Both the position numbers and the translations under genes were made by a program. DNA of 64,000 nucleotides, from positions 10,292,001 to 10,356,000 of the forward strand of contig OZ234497.1 in NCBI GenBank assembly GCA_965153455.1, read 5' to 3'. Under the pieces are notes generated by a model that saw nothing but the letters and a program-made list of their open reading frames with translations, searched no databases and was not told the origin of the DNA. Origin of the DNA: Sphagnum compactum (Eukaryota > Bryophyta > Sphagnopsida > Sphagnales). Below, piece by piece: positions 33,434 to 48,500 of the stretch (position 1 is the first letter of the stretch; each line of letters begins with the position of its first letter).

Positions 33434-33545
33434 CAGTGACAGACATGGATATTTGCATGCAACGAATGTTAATAGTGACTTGCAGTAATGACAAGGTGAT
33501 ACGGGTTTGGAGTTATGCTCAACTTATTTGCAAAGTAGTGTGTAG
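33434..33545 (+). CDS. CFAP57: CFAP57 exon: WD40 blade
   Basis: Encodes VTDMDICMQRMLIVTCSNDK then VIRVWSYAQLICKVVCR. It matches the CFAP57 blade that in other species reads ITGLATC...LDRSIRLWNY. The acceptor is either AAG (33433) or CAG (33436). The donor AG|GTATGC leaves two bases of a serine codon. Confidence 0.8.
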
Positions 33546-36500
33546 GTATGCATGTATAACTTCAAAATAAATGCTTGAAATTTTGTTCCCTTTGACTTGA
33601 AATATATACATTTGAAAATAGTTACATACTATTATATAATAAGTTATTATTCAAAGCATAATGTATGTGGATTAATAGAAACCCAATCCAAGCATTCAAA
33701 CATGTATCTTGGTACCTTGTATTTTATGTGTAATATCAAAGTTAGGGATTAGAGTTTTTGACATGTACGATGACAATAATATTCAAGCTTTTGGAATATT
33801 AATAAATAAAGTATAGTTCTCATTTGAAAATATATAACTTTCTATCACATTTCAATCTAGAACATGAGTAAAGTCAATCACAAAAAGAAGCCTTGAGCTT
33901 AAACTTGAATCACATTGTCAAATTCCAAATTATGTCATTGCCATAAAAATAAACTTAGTTTACTTAGTGGCAATACAACATGATATTCAATCCAACATTT
34001 GTGCACACAAATGATTTTTACAAATTCAACATGAAAATGTACCACATTTGGCATTTGTAATTGAAGATTTCATACATGATTTGAATTATTATTTTCTTCT
34101 TTTTTTAACTTTTCATGACTTCACCCATTTGTTTTTATACTCTTGGTTCTTTTAGAGTTATAAGTTCCTTGTACAATACTTTGTTGCAAAGTTGGTCAAT
34201 AACACTACCCAATTAATTGATCACAAAATGGTCACATGCATCGATGATTGTCCAATGATGCATAGGTGTTAGGTTCCATGTTTTCACAATGAAGGTTAAT
34301 GTAAACATTGCATAGTCATTACCATATATGCTAGCAATTTGAAATTTTGAGAACAATTATATGGCTAACTTATGCAATGTAGCCTATTTGCAAATGGTGT
34401 ATCCACATTAAATGCTTGGACAATGTTTGGCCTTCCTACAAGTCCATGGTGACATTCATATTCACTTTTACATAAGAGAAATTTGTTGGAGTAAATAAAT
34501 TCTAATGTCAAAAGTTCATAGGGGCTATGCATTTGTTGTAATTGAGATCAATTTTTTTTTAATCTATGTTTTGCATGCAATTTCAGTATGGAAGAGGAAC
34601 CACTAGCGGTAGCAATGTTCAGCTATCAAATATTGGTGGCATTTAGGACATCAATAAAAGTATATCGACTTATTGATGACAGGTACTCATCCTATTCTTA
34701 TGAAATATTGAAATTTTACTTTTCAAGAACAAGGTTATGTTGCCTATCTACATGTGTGAATGTCCATAAAAAAACCCAAAATCATGCACACATTTCCAAA
34801 TGTAAAGGACACATATGCAAAACCATCCATCTTTTCACCAATAGGAAAGCATGCAAGTTTTGCAAATGCACATGTTAGTAGACCAAGAACCCTACCTTCT
34901 ATTGGGCATTTCCTTGCACTTGGCATTGTAAATTTTCACATAATTGAAGGAATTTTTTTGCACACAAACATACTTACCATTTCTTGTGTATGGAATTTGG
35001 ATCCATATGGATGGAACAAACTTACCTCCATATGTAACTAGATCATTTTAACTATCACATGCATCTCAAGAACAACAAAGAAGTCACTTTCCTTATAAAT
35101 TGAAGTTGTAAAACTACTACCTATCAACTATTAATGATATGGTCAACCATAATTGTTTGTTCAAGACCATTTCAATATCTTGATTTCAAAAATATATTTT
35201 CATCGAGCTCCATTTTTTTGGAAGAAGGGAAAATACATGTAGGTACAATCACTATTTTTTTGGAAAATTTTTGTTGTTTTTTTGACAAAAAATTGGGATT
35301 TTTTAGGATCCCCCCTCCACAAAGGCCCAAGTATAAATTCGACTAATTTTTTATTTATAGGAAAAATTCACCAAATTCTTGATATAAAAAATTGGAGGAA
35401 AAAACCTTCAGTACAATGAAAAAAATGGAAAATTCCACAAATTTTTTGAACTCAAATTTTGTAACAGATTCAAAGTAATGTCTCAAAGTAATTTTGTTAA
35501 AAGATATAGATACGAGTATAGTGTGTTTCAAGATCATTTGTAAGATTACCATATGGATAGTAACAGTGCAAAGCAACATATGTGGTATTAAAAAGACTTG
35601 TTATGTGCATGTCAAACATTTAAAAAAAAAATTATGATGCACAACAATATTTCTAACTTCACCCATAAACAATACTCCTTTCTAGGAAGCAAAAACATCA
35701 TAACGAAAATGAATGAATACGTGGCTTATATTTATAGTCTTCAATAGTTAAATAATTTTAAACCTCACATGTCCAATTGACAAAGATTATTTTCACAATT
35801 TGAACAAATATCCAACAAACTTCATAAGTTTTAAGTATGAAAGGGTTTGTAGTCCAAAGATAAAACTTCAAAATATGGTGCTTGGGATCATGATATTGCC
35901 TTCAAACAATGGTGAAATGATAAATCCAACACTAAAAGCTTAATTATTGTATTAAAATTCAAAACACCTTGAGCATTAGCATCAAGTGGGATTGGCACGG
36001 TTTCATAAGATATATTCCAATTAATTATGACCTAACCATGAAAAAGACCATCTAGTCATGACCTTGTACTATTCAATTGAATATAATTATCCTAACATCA
36101 CACCCCTTTCCCCCCATTTTCACCACCCACATTTCCAAGTCGTATGTGGGTCACCAAAAATTAGTCATAAGGTTTACAAATAGAATGTGAACCCAATGTT
36201 AGCACTAGTTGTGGATGTAAGCCAACTAATATTTGCAATTTTCCATAGAAAAAGGTTTGACAACTTAAGAGTTGCCACACAAATGCTAAGGTTGCAATTC
36301 ATTTCAAATTAGTGCCCAAAGGTGGTTAATTTGACATTTTTGCCATAAAAGGTTTAGGTTCGTACAAAAAATCTAAGGAACAAAAATATTTCATGGCATT
36401 TTATTGCAACTCAGTCAATTATCCATACTCATTCCAAAATAGTTGCTAAGGGGAGGATTATAGTTAAATAAGCTTTCCATTAATGAAGCTAATCCAATGT

Positions 36501-39500
36501 AAATGGAGAGGCCACCCAAATTTCAAATTTTCACTATGATAAACCAAAAAATTTAGCCCTTGCAAACAACTATTGAGAAATTGATAATGCATTTCACTAA
36601 TTACTTGATGGATGCCAAAATAAAAATTAAAAATTAAAAAACTATGGGTATACTTATTCTAGTGATTAAGTGTATTCTACATGCATTTCATGAAAGTGAA
36701 AAAACAATTTTGGTGAAGGACTATTTGCATATGAAAACAAGATTGGTTGCATATATGGTTTAAATTGTTAACATAAGTTGTTGCAATACATTTCTAACCA
36801 ACCTTTGACTACAAATGTGATTTTTAAAAAAAAATTGGGAACAAGATGAACAACAAAAAATTGAAATTCAACAAGGATTGTGATTCAAATTGTGAAATAC
36901 AATAATTTGTATTCATTTGAATGTAAAGTTTTGCATGATTTGCATTAAGGAATAATTGTCTTGGGCTTACATGTGAAAAAATTTCACAATCTACCTAACA
37001 AAACAAGGCCTCCGCATTTAGGGAGTTATCTAGGAGGAAAAAAATGTTTAGTTGGTATGGTGAACCCAAAAACTCTCATATTGTTATAGTTTTCATTACA
37101 AGAAAAAATTGAACAATTTTGATAACATAATTGGAAAAAGGTCTAGTCATAAAAATGTGTAAGTAAAATGGTTCACATTTAACCTATCATTATGTATGTT
37201 ACGAAATTGGTGCAATAGTCTTGTGGAGTACATTGTAACATGCAATTGCTTGTCACAAAACAATTATTTTAACAAAAGGATTAGTAAGCACTTGTTTTAG
37301 TTTGAATTTGTCAATGAAAATTTGCACGTCAATGTATATATGTGCAAAGAACAATCTTCCATCAAAGTTCATTCAATTTGACTTTAAATCATGAAGTTTA
37401 GATTTAAATTATATTTAAAACATTGATGGTACACTACGCTATAATAATGGTGATGGTTATAATGTTTATAGGTTGAAAAATGTTCTATGATTAAAATTCT
37501 ACATGCCTTAGGTGTTTATTAATCTATTCACAAAATTAAAGTAATTTTGTATTATTTTAAAAATGGTATATTGTTGTCAAATAAGGCGATTAAATGAGTT
37601 TTATAATATGATTAGTGTACATACTTAAAGAAGAAAAATTTTAAAATAATAAATTTATGATTTTCTTAATTTACTTTATTTTGAAGGCCCAAGACAACTA
37701 ATAATATATATATAATGAATGAATTTGTACTGTGATATTTTTTAAAGTTTATGTACATCAAATTTTCATGGCATTTGTATGCAAACATCCAAAATATGTG
37801 CTTAAATTGTTTATTCATGAAGCTTTGTGTTCCAAAGAATCCTTTATTGGGTTGAATGGTTTGATTTAGTGTTGTGTGATAATTGATTTCAAAGCAATTT
37901 GACAAGATTAGGTCATGATTCATTTTGTATTATTGATGAATTCAAATTTAGTGATTGATGTGTTTTAAGCTAATGGTTGCATTGTCTTCTAAACTTACAA
38001 CAAGTTAACAAACTTTTTGGCATAACATGAAATTTCACAATCAATCTTTAGAAATTATCACATGACAAACATGGAATATGGAATCCAAATTTGATGTAGG
38101 ATGGTGGTCATACATAACATTAACATGAAAGGGGTGCAACAAATGAAGTGGAGTTCAAGTGGTCACATGGTGGCTATTGCTGTGGGTAGAGATATAGCGT
38201 TGTTGTCAACTTCAAATTGGAAACTCATTACCACATTGAAGGTCAACCAACTCCTAATTTTTTTATTGTGGATCAAATCATGTATTTTTTCAATGCAAGG
38301 TTTGAATATTAATTTAGGAAGATTATGACGTGTTCACATGTATTTTAATCTATATCAAAAGGGCCCTTAGTTTTATTATGATATTTTAAAAGTATATTCA
38401 ATGTTGGTAAAATTAAAAACTAGTATTGAAGGCCTCGATGAAAGGCTCTTACCTTGAAAAGGATGACAAGACACAAAACAAAACTTGGCATTTGCCATTA
38501 ATTTGTTGTATGGAGGTTATATGTACAAGAATTTTTATTGTCGTGCAACCCTCATCACTTCATTTCTACAACATTTGGAAAATGTGGGAATCTCCCAAAC
38601 ATATTGCACCATACACTAATAAGAGATAATTGTGACCTAAAAATGTGAACAGGATATCAATTTGAAAGAACCTATCAAGGCCAATTTATAAGTAATATTG
38701 AAAATTCTATATAACGCATATTTGGGATCTGATTGGACTTTAATATTTATGCAACTTCTTTTTATTCATCAAATGTTGGTACAATGTTGCATAAACTTAT
38801 ACCACACAAAATATGTTTCTAGCCTTGTCATCTCTATGAGATATTGGTTGATTTAGAAAAATAAAGTTAATGTCGATCAAATACATTAACATTAATACTT
38901 GTTATTTTGGTATGAAGACTTTAAATGAATGGCTTTTTGTGGTATATTAATTAACATCATTATTTGTGTTAGATTGATGATCTTATAACATGTGCACTCG
39001 TATACATTCAATCTATCCATGTCCACATTTGGATTAAATAATGAGTTCAATACATATATGTTAAAATTTTGATGTTGCACTAATAAAATAATGGGGTGTA
39101 GTTCGCTAGCTTAAATCATGATGGGGTCTTGAAATTAAAATAAGTTCACCCCGCCCTAGTCATTTCATCTTGACTAAAGTTGTGTCACTATGGGATCATT
39201 GTTCCCAATAATGATTTGAAGGTTTCATGTTTTTTTCTTTTAAAACCTTTCATTCAAACTTAATTTAGAAATTAGTTGATCATTATCTACTATAACATTT
39301 TCAATTCCAAACCTCAAATGCATTTTTAAACATGTAGTGGCAAGTGCCATCCAATGCATTGTTTCCATATGATTATGGATGCTTATCAGCCTTTCATAGA
39401 ATGTATGACTTTCATATGTGACATATTACTCCCTCAAATTAAACCAAACACAAATACCTTGGCAACTTATAGTTCCTTGTGTTGATGGAAATCAAAATTT

Positions 39501-42500
39501 ATGTTATATATAAATCACATAGTACTATATCATTTATGGATCTTAAATGTGTTTTAAATCTAAAATGTATACGATACTTATTCACAAAAGGCAACATTTA
39601 GGAATATAAGTATGCAAATGACCTTCAATGAACCACATACAAATAACACAACTATCTATGTAGACATCAAATGTGACAAATAGGCCAAAATATGAACTTG
39701 GGATCCAAACCTTGATTTAAATTTTTTTACATTTAACATGTTAAACAATCCATTAGATGCGCACACAGAGGGTCCAATTTGGAGATTACAACATCTCGCA
39801 CCCCCGGTGCCCCTTTCATGCGCCTAAGAGCATGTTTTGGTTGTAGAACAAAGAAAACTTGCCAATTTGGTTCAAAAAAATGGTTTGAATACAACAAATT
39901 TACATAAGATGTGATGATTGGCAAAAGCCATTACGTATCTAAATCATATTGTGAATTGGTTAGATTTCTCATGACATAGTTTCCCATTGCTATTGATTGA
40001 TCCATTTACTTTACTATTAATGGTTTCTCAATTTTTAGAGTAACAATTTCAAATTTAAGGGTGGGGCTTAGGATATGTAAATAAGTAGTAATGGATATGA
40101 AAAATACTAATACATGCTTAAATACCCAATATGAATGGGGATGCTCTAAGAACATCTCCAAAAACATATGTACCATTAAATTCGCGTAGGGATAAAATAG
40201 AATAGTGTGAAAATTGAATGTGGCGCTAAACATTGTGTTCATCCATAAGGGTAGTATGAACAAGCAACTATTTTTAATTGGCTGGTCACATTGAATGACC
40301 TAGGTGTTGACATTTAAATGACATCACAATAATAAAAAAATTCAATTTTCATGTTTATGAGTGGAGTGGGGGACATTTATTTCTATGTTGGAAATTGATA
40401 CCAACCCAATTGATGGGCACCACTATAAATGTTCTAACAATATTGTTTGATGACAATAAAGTTGCATAAGGGGAAAGGTTTTCAACTTTGTACAAAATTG
40501 ACACTAAATCCAACTTGAAATAATAGAATAAAATAGGTGTCAAACTTAATGTAAATGTGATTTCCTCATGTCTGTTTCAACTTTGAAACATATATTTTAA
40601 TTCAAATGTTATTATTAAAATTTGAAGATTCAATAATTTTAAAAACTATTTTGCATGTCAAATCTAACTTTTTGGTTTGCCTTTGCTTCCCATGTGATAT
40701 ATTTTTAGTATTTTGCTTTATTTTTTGTAAGTTTACTTTCAAACCTACCATGATCAATGTAGGATCAAGGTTTAGTGTTTACTTGTCCTTTGGTTTGGTT
40801 TATGACCCAAATTGGTGGTTTATCAATGGTGAATAGGTTCAAGAAATATTCCATCAATGTTGCAAATTTGTCATGCTAAGACTTGAATGTCTTTTGTAGT
40901 TGGAGTTTAAAAGAAATCAACAATGTATAACTACTATCAAATAATGTGAGAAATTTCAATTTGTTTTTGCCATCATGTGTAAATCGTAAGTTTGCCACTA
41001 CTATCAATATCTATCCAATTGAGTTCTTAAATTGGCAATGTGGAGATTTTGTATATGCACAAGTCTTGAATGTAATTTTCATTCTTAATAAATTTGAATA
41101 GGAATTTTAATGATCATGATATCTTAAGGTCATCTTCCATGTTACCCACCTAGTTGCTCCACCTTGCACCAATAAGGAAGGAATAGGTGAACATGTTGTC
41201 CATTGCCATTTAAATTGTTTGAACACCTAACAACACAAGAGTGTGCTATCAATATCAACTCATTCATAGTGATTAGAACACCAAGGAATCTTCACCAAAA
41301 AAAGGTCTATAGGTGACACTAATGACATGAACCATTCAATCATTATTTATTATATAATAGTTTTATGGTGAACCATATCAAAATTAACACTTATTTATTA
41401 TACATGCAATTAAACCACAATGCTTATTTGACCAACATCATATATTATGTTATGAGTCATACTCATGATTGGCCCCTACATAGGATAGAATGTTAGGAGT
41501 AATAACTAGTTGTTTTGGGACTTACTTGAAATTTTCACAAATTAGACTCTTGCAAGGAGCAATAGGCCCTTTGATTTATCAAAAATTAAACCTTGTAGGC
41601 AACATTATTCTTCTTTCTATGTAAGAGCATCTCCACCCACACACTACACAACATATTTTGGATGAAAATAAAAATCTGTCATCTAAATTCATTGAATGAC
41701 TATGGTTCAATGTTTGTTCAATCTACTATGGTTGGCAAATGTTGCATAACACAATCTAACACATGCTCTTGATTGGCTAGATTTAATATTGATTTGTCCA
41801 AGTGGTTTTTCATTAATAAATTAATTGTCCCAAGTTCATTTTTATGAATGGGGCTTGGAATCAACAAATAAATAATCTTGGATGGGATACTATCAATGCA
41901 AAGCCAAATGTTGAGCTTACGTGGAGCTATTCCAACTATCCATTCCATTATATCAAAAACTGAATTCCCATGTTGGGATTCACCAAGGTGAGCTTGGGAC
42001 CCATGTGAGAGAGCACATGGCATCTCCTATTGTGATTGTTTGGTATGTATACCCACTTGGTGAAAATATCTCTATCTTGAGGTACTTTCAAACAATGTAA
42101 AGTACATCCCAAATGAACATATCATTAAGACCTTAACAACTACTTTTAATGTTTAAGACTTTTAGGAGTTTCAAGATTGATGATTGGAGGAGCTTCGTCA
42201 TGACTTACCTTGTCCAAATTCCACTTCATGACTCCAAACCCATGTATCTCATCTATGTGTTAGGAATAACTTCACCTCATCATTATTCTCTCCAATAGTC
42301 TGTTTTCCCTTTTGTCCCAACTCCCACCCCATGCCTAAGTTATGAGCCCAAGTCTTTAGTTTTAATAATATTCATTAATTGATCTTTCAAATGTCAAAAC
42401 ATTATACAAGATTCAAATCCCAACAACACAACATTTTCAAAATGTTGGTCAAGGGTGTAAGTAAAGTCGTAAGGTGTTTAAGGCGTTATGTTGATCTTTT

Positions 42501-45500
42501 TTAAACCACTTACCCCACAAAAAAATGCAATATCCATAATAATTTAATGCTCCTAATCCAAGATTGCACCAATTTTTTTGTCATGACATATGAAACCTAC
42601 CTTCACCAAACAAGTATACTTTCCAAACAACAAACTCCCATTTTCTCAATTTTCATAGAAGGGAGGTGCATCCAAAAAAGTTGAGATGCAACACGCCCCC
42701 AACCTTCCCATGAAATATTTGACCCCCAAATACCCACATGGTCTTTTAGTGAATGCTTGACCCTTGCTATGGCTAGGTGTAATATGTATATTGTAATTTA
42801 GCCTAGTGATGACTTTAACCCACAATCACTTGGGTTGTTGTTTTGATGTTTGTTCCTCCAACATTTGAAATAGATTATACAAAGTTTTCAACATGTTCAT
42901 GCATGGACTCAATGTAGATGATTAAATAATTTGATGTAATTTATGTCATGTCAAAAAGAAACTGTAGGAATTAGTCATTGAATATGGCAACTTTTTGGAT
43001 GCTAATTATTGTCTAAACAACTTTGAGCCTAAAAGCTAAAAGGGATACATTTTAATGATAACTTTGGGATAATTTAATAATCCATGCATATTCATAAAAA
43101 CCATTAGTTTTAAAGGGGAGAAAAAAGGATTGGAAGCCCTTTATGAGAAAATGATTGGATTTGTATTTTTGATTCCTTATGTCAACATTCATCCTTTCAA
43201 GTTTGGTGTGCAAGTGGCACTAGCTTGAAGCACCTCAATTTGATGAGGTATATTTTTTGGGTAACAATTAATAAACAAACATATCAACTATTGTGCATGA
43301 TTTGCAATTTCATGTTCATAAGAATTGTGGACATCCACATAGGTATGTTTGCCTTTAGACCATGTTTTGGCCATGCATTTTTTCTAGTTTTTGCATCATG
43401 TGTTATCCATCACAACTTAATGTGCATTACTTGTCCTACTCTTTGGCCCAAGTAAGATGGATTATCACCCAATATATGTTAGTGACAATGATGATATCAC
43501 ATAAGCTACCTTGCTTGTTGCTGTGATATCTTTAATAACCTTTTTGTGTCCATAAATATGAATGTTTGATATTCATACAAGTAAAGTCATACTCTTATTG
43601 ATTCAAATTCCTTTAGTTGGTCATCATATAATCAATATACATTTCCAACTTTCAAGCAAATTTCGATCAAATGTATACCATATCCACAACTAATAATCAG
43701 TAGACTTTGCCAAAATAATTTTATGAAGAATGGTCTAGCAACCCAATTTAAATGTTCCAAAATTTTGACAATATTGAGTACATTAACTATCTTATTTATT
43801 AGTCATGTTAGCGAAGTATATCAATGGTTTGGATTGCTACCTTTATAGGGAAGGTCTTGAATTCAATTCCCCATATTTTCAACAATATAAGGTTAGGATT
43901 TCCAATTTTTTTTTTTTTCCAATTGGCATTCTTGAGAATTATTTAATGTTGTACATTAGTCATGGATATGGCAATGGCTGGATGTGGTAATCAACTTGGC
44001 TACTTCAACAAATATGAAATAGTTTAAGGTTTTAATGTCCAAGCAACACATAATCTTGTGTTTAAATGCTCATCTTTTTCAATGTAAGAGTCAAATTTTA
44101 CTTGCCTTATTTTCATCGTTAAAACAATTTATAGATTATAAAACCCCTTAATTTCTACGTTTCTCAAATTAAATTGCTTGAAAGAATTCCTTTGAATGAT
44201 TTCTTATCATGGGAAAATCTAAGGTTGATATTAGTAAATATTATCATAATTGAGGTCCTTTCCCATATTATGATATTTTTAAAAAATTCATGTGGTTGTA
44301 ACAAAAGGCTTCTATTTTGGAATAGGCGTGTAATAAATAACTTTACATATTTTGTTAGGTGTTTGGGATTATGCACTCCCCTTTGATGAACCAATTGTTC
44401 AAGGAGTATCAACTAATGTTAGGTGGGTATTTTAATTTAATAAAACTAGTCAAGTTTGTATATCTAATTTTTTTGAAGGATTTTTTACCAATTGAGTTTT
44501 GGTAGGTTGATTTTTTTTTCAGATTAAATATGGAACTAATACATGAATACCTAAACTATAAGTGTTACACTTGTTATTACCAATAGTTGTGATTTTTAAA
44601 GCTAGCCAATACTAACATTGGTTTGGTGTTTAGGATATTCATGCATGCTATGATCACAAAAAATTGTCACAAAGTGGAATTTTTTAACTTGTCAAAATTT
44701 GATGAATGATGGTAATTTGGAAAATATTTTGTGATGAAAATTTGATTAATGATGGTTTACTTCCTAATCTACCATTATGTTGGGAAATTGATGCACATAT
44801 GAACAATTCAATTATTAACTGGAATAAATTTTAAATTTGCAACAATGTTGGTGTAACATTACAATTGTGAAAAATAGCTAAGTTTCAAAATACTAGCATT
44901 TATGGGAATTTTTTCATGAATTTTTGTACATAAAAGTTAAACACAAGAAATAATCATCTCCATCAAAACTTTCAATTTGTTTTAAAGTTACGGAGTTCAT
45001 ATTACATGAAATTAAAATGTATTTTAGCACAATATGTTATGATAATATTGATGATTATGATATTTATAGCTTGTAAAATGTTCTTTTATTAAGTATATAA
45101 TTAGGCCAAATGTTATTTGTATCATTATAAAACAATCAAATGAAGTTTTAAAATAATAAAAAGATAAATTAGCATTAAATAAAAGTTTGAAACATCTTTT
45201 ATAAAATTATTGGTGTACATTTACACAAACGAGAATTTATGAATCAATTTCATATTTGTGATTTATAACACATTTTATTTTAGAGGTCCAAATCAATTAT
45301 ATGTGATTTGTAAAAGAAATATTCAAAGTGAATGAATTCGTCACAAATAAAAAATAACTCACCATGCTCCCACACTTCACTTGCCCTTGAATACTTGGAA
45401 GCTATAAACAAACATGGAACATTAGTTTATGAAACCTCATGCATCCCGTAATGAGAAGGGTGGATACTAGTTTCCATGTGTATTGAGTCAAAGGTATCAT

Positions 45501-48500
45501 TGAGCCACCATAGGGGTAGTAAATGTATCATATGAATCTAACAAGGTTATGTTAATGTTGTCAAATTTTTTATACCCAAGACTAACATCAGTCTTTATAT
45601 CAAACTTCCATCAATATATTTGCCCAACACTAGTATCAACCCATTTCATTATTTTTATAATGATGAATCACCTAATGTTTTTGGATTCAAAGGGCATTTG
45701 ATGAATCAACATGTCCTCCCACATTGTTTTATTCAATAATAAAAATGAATTGTTGTTTGGACCAAGTGAAAACTATGTTAAATTATGTATCTTTGTATAC
45801 ATCCAACATGCTTTAGTGAAAGCCCCAACAACTTTCTTTAAATTAACATTAAACCCATGGCCATATCATGAGTTCTAAGACCTTGCACCTCACTTTCTTG
45901 CCATATCCCTAAACTATCATGGATAGTCATTAATATGTACCCATAATATGGTATGTTTATTTCAATAGGTTTAGATGCAACATTTCAAGTCTAGGCATGG
46001 GTTGAGTTCACCATACGTAGGTCTTCAATAACTTTCACAATGTAAATTCACAATGGATTTTGTTTCCAAAAGTTTATAATCGGATTCTTCAAGTCTTGGC
46101 TAATTTTAAACATGGTTTATAAATGAACATTTTTTTTTTCACAAAATTTACCATTTTGGTGAAGGAAAACTATTTATAGTTTATCAAGAGTAGCCTTTTT
46201 TACTAGCATAATTTGGCTATTTTTAAATATTAAAAATGAAATGATCTTGAAGAGTTTCAATTTCCAAACACAAGAAGAAAGAAAAAAGAAATTTGTTAAA
46301 TTTTCTATTTGGTTTTTAGAATGTAGCCATACATATAAAATTTTGATTACAAATTTGTATTTCATGTTTGGTTTATAGCCAAATTTGGTTAAATCTTCCT
46401 AGGGATGATCACAAATTTTTCTACATCTTCCTATAAGAATATTCATTTAAAAAAAAGTTTATTACAAACATAAATTGCTTATTAGGGGAACAAATATATA
46501 GGCGTGTTGATGTGGCCCTTGCTTAATGATTAAGTGACCTTATAGCAAAGATATTTACATTCTGTACATGCATTGTGCTGCATGTTCTTCAAGGAATCAT
46601 AAGTGGATCAAGTTGAACCAACATAGTGTGCTTGTGCTCATGTAATATCAACTCGAACAAATGTGTTGATTAATTCTATCATGTATTTCAAGTTATGATA
46701 AATGCACATGTGATTGAGCTATTTGATCTAAGCTCTAATCATAATGATGCATCCTTGTTTAACCAAATAATGTAGATAATGATCCCATTTGGGTGTGGGA
46801 AATCACAATGTTGTAACTTGTAACATAGTCCCTAGTTCACTTTACATGCTAAAGTCATATTGAGTTCCAAATGGTATAACATTTGGCTTGGGACAATTTT
46901 TCAATTGTTATTATGCATTAATTTTATAGAAATTTCATTACAAAATTATTGATATATTGTATTAGGATGCAACACATGACTAAATTCTACCCCAAAAGTC
47001 CTTACAAGGTTTTTCTCACATAGGATTACTACCTCCTTTTGAAGGTGTTTGCACTTTAAAACCAAAGGTAAGAGGTTAAATTGTTTCTTGTTCTTCACTT
47101 AAAGTGAAAACTCTAGGTTTTTATGGTTATTTTTAAGGACCAATTTATTAGGTCTAAAACCCACTACAATTTTTAGTGGGCTACTACTAGCATGTATTTC
47201 CATCAAGACTTTGTGATAAATTGAATCCACCCTTTCCAAGGTGGCTTTATGAGTCCTTACCAATGTTTTTTCGGTTCAAAATGGCAAAATTTAAGCGTTT
47301 TAAAACTTTTTCAGTTGCCTAAATTTAAGTTATTTTAAAATTTTAAAATCTCAAAATTCTGTTTAAAATTTGACTATGTAGCTAGATATGTAGAAAGATA
47401 CAAGTTTTTTTTTAACTTTTAAAATTTATTTTCACCAAATCTTGTTAATTCATTTTATGGATGATTGTCACTATCACAAAATGGAGAAGAAAACATTGGT
47501 TCTTACCACTTGCACCATTGCCATTTTGTAAATTCCTTATTAATACCTTCGCTTTAAACCATAAAGGGTCAACATTTAGAACAATTGCAATCCAATTGTG
47601 AATGTGTTGATTGCCCATGCAATCAAGAATTGAATATTAAAGATATTTTTAGAGTGAAGGAAACATAGTAGTAGTACCTTGAGTTTGGTCATTAAGGGGG
47701 TGGGATTAGAAAAAATAGTGAAAAAATAAAATTATGTTTAAATGGGGGGTGAAGACAAGGTGAAACTCCTATTACCAAAAGTTTGGTGTAATTTGAATTG
47801 CACTAGTATATTTCCTTTTTTCCCTAAGCATTTTCACTACAATTATTCTTACGACTACCATTATTGTTTTAAAGCTTATACATTAAATATTGTGGTACTA
47901 AATTTCACCTTGATTCAATAAAATTCTCACTTTGCAAATAACAAAGTTTGAGATTGAAATAGGGGGTAGGGGTGAAAGGAGGACCTAAAGGCAATATCAC
48001 TTTACAAATTTCTTTATTGTGTTCAATACTATCCATACAAAAATTAATTTTAATTAATTCAAAAGTCATATCGAGATGTTTTACAATGGATTGCAGGGTC
48101 ATTTGGGAATTGTCATTACGATTGCATGGTCCCCCAATTCCATCTTCCTTTCATCAATTGGCATAGATGGGGCAATATATAGTTGGTTTATGGATGGCTT
48201 CCATCGTTATGCGGAATGTGTGACAAAAGGTTCTATGTATTCTTGCCTCCAATATGATCAACATAGAAAAGTCATATATGCATGTGGGCCAAATATTCCA
48301 ATAAGAGCTATTGATACTGACAAAAAAATTGCCATTCAACAATCTTTTGACCATAGAGTTGATGGAAGTTTAGTCGAGAGGTATTATGAAGGTGACAAAC
48401 ATAGTGAAGCTTGTTGGGAGCACCATATTTTCAGGTGTGCACATTTATTGATGATATAAAACCTATATTTTCTCTAGGTATTCGAATCCCATGTTTTCTT

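Larger units (their letters stand above)
38242..48096 (+). other. CFAP57: 9.9-kb CFAP57 intron
   Basis: AT-rich sequence between two in-phase exons. It holds a SINE-like repeat (39094-39205) and a minus-strand dispersed repeat (about 46160-46450). No other coding signal is recognised. Confidence 0.6.

Noticed and set aside
43805-43885. tRNA-like stretch with a TTGAATTCAATTCCCC end
   Set aside because: Box A is poor, no acceptor or anticodon stem can be drawn, and no second copy was found, so it is not called as a tRNA or SINE.
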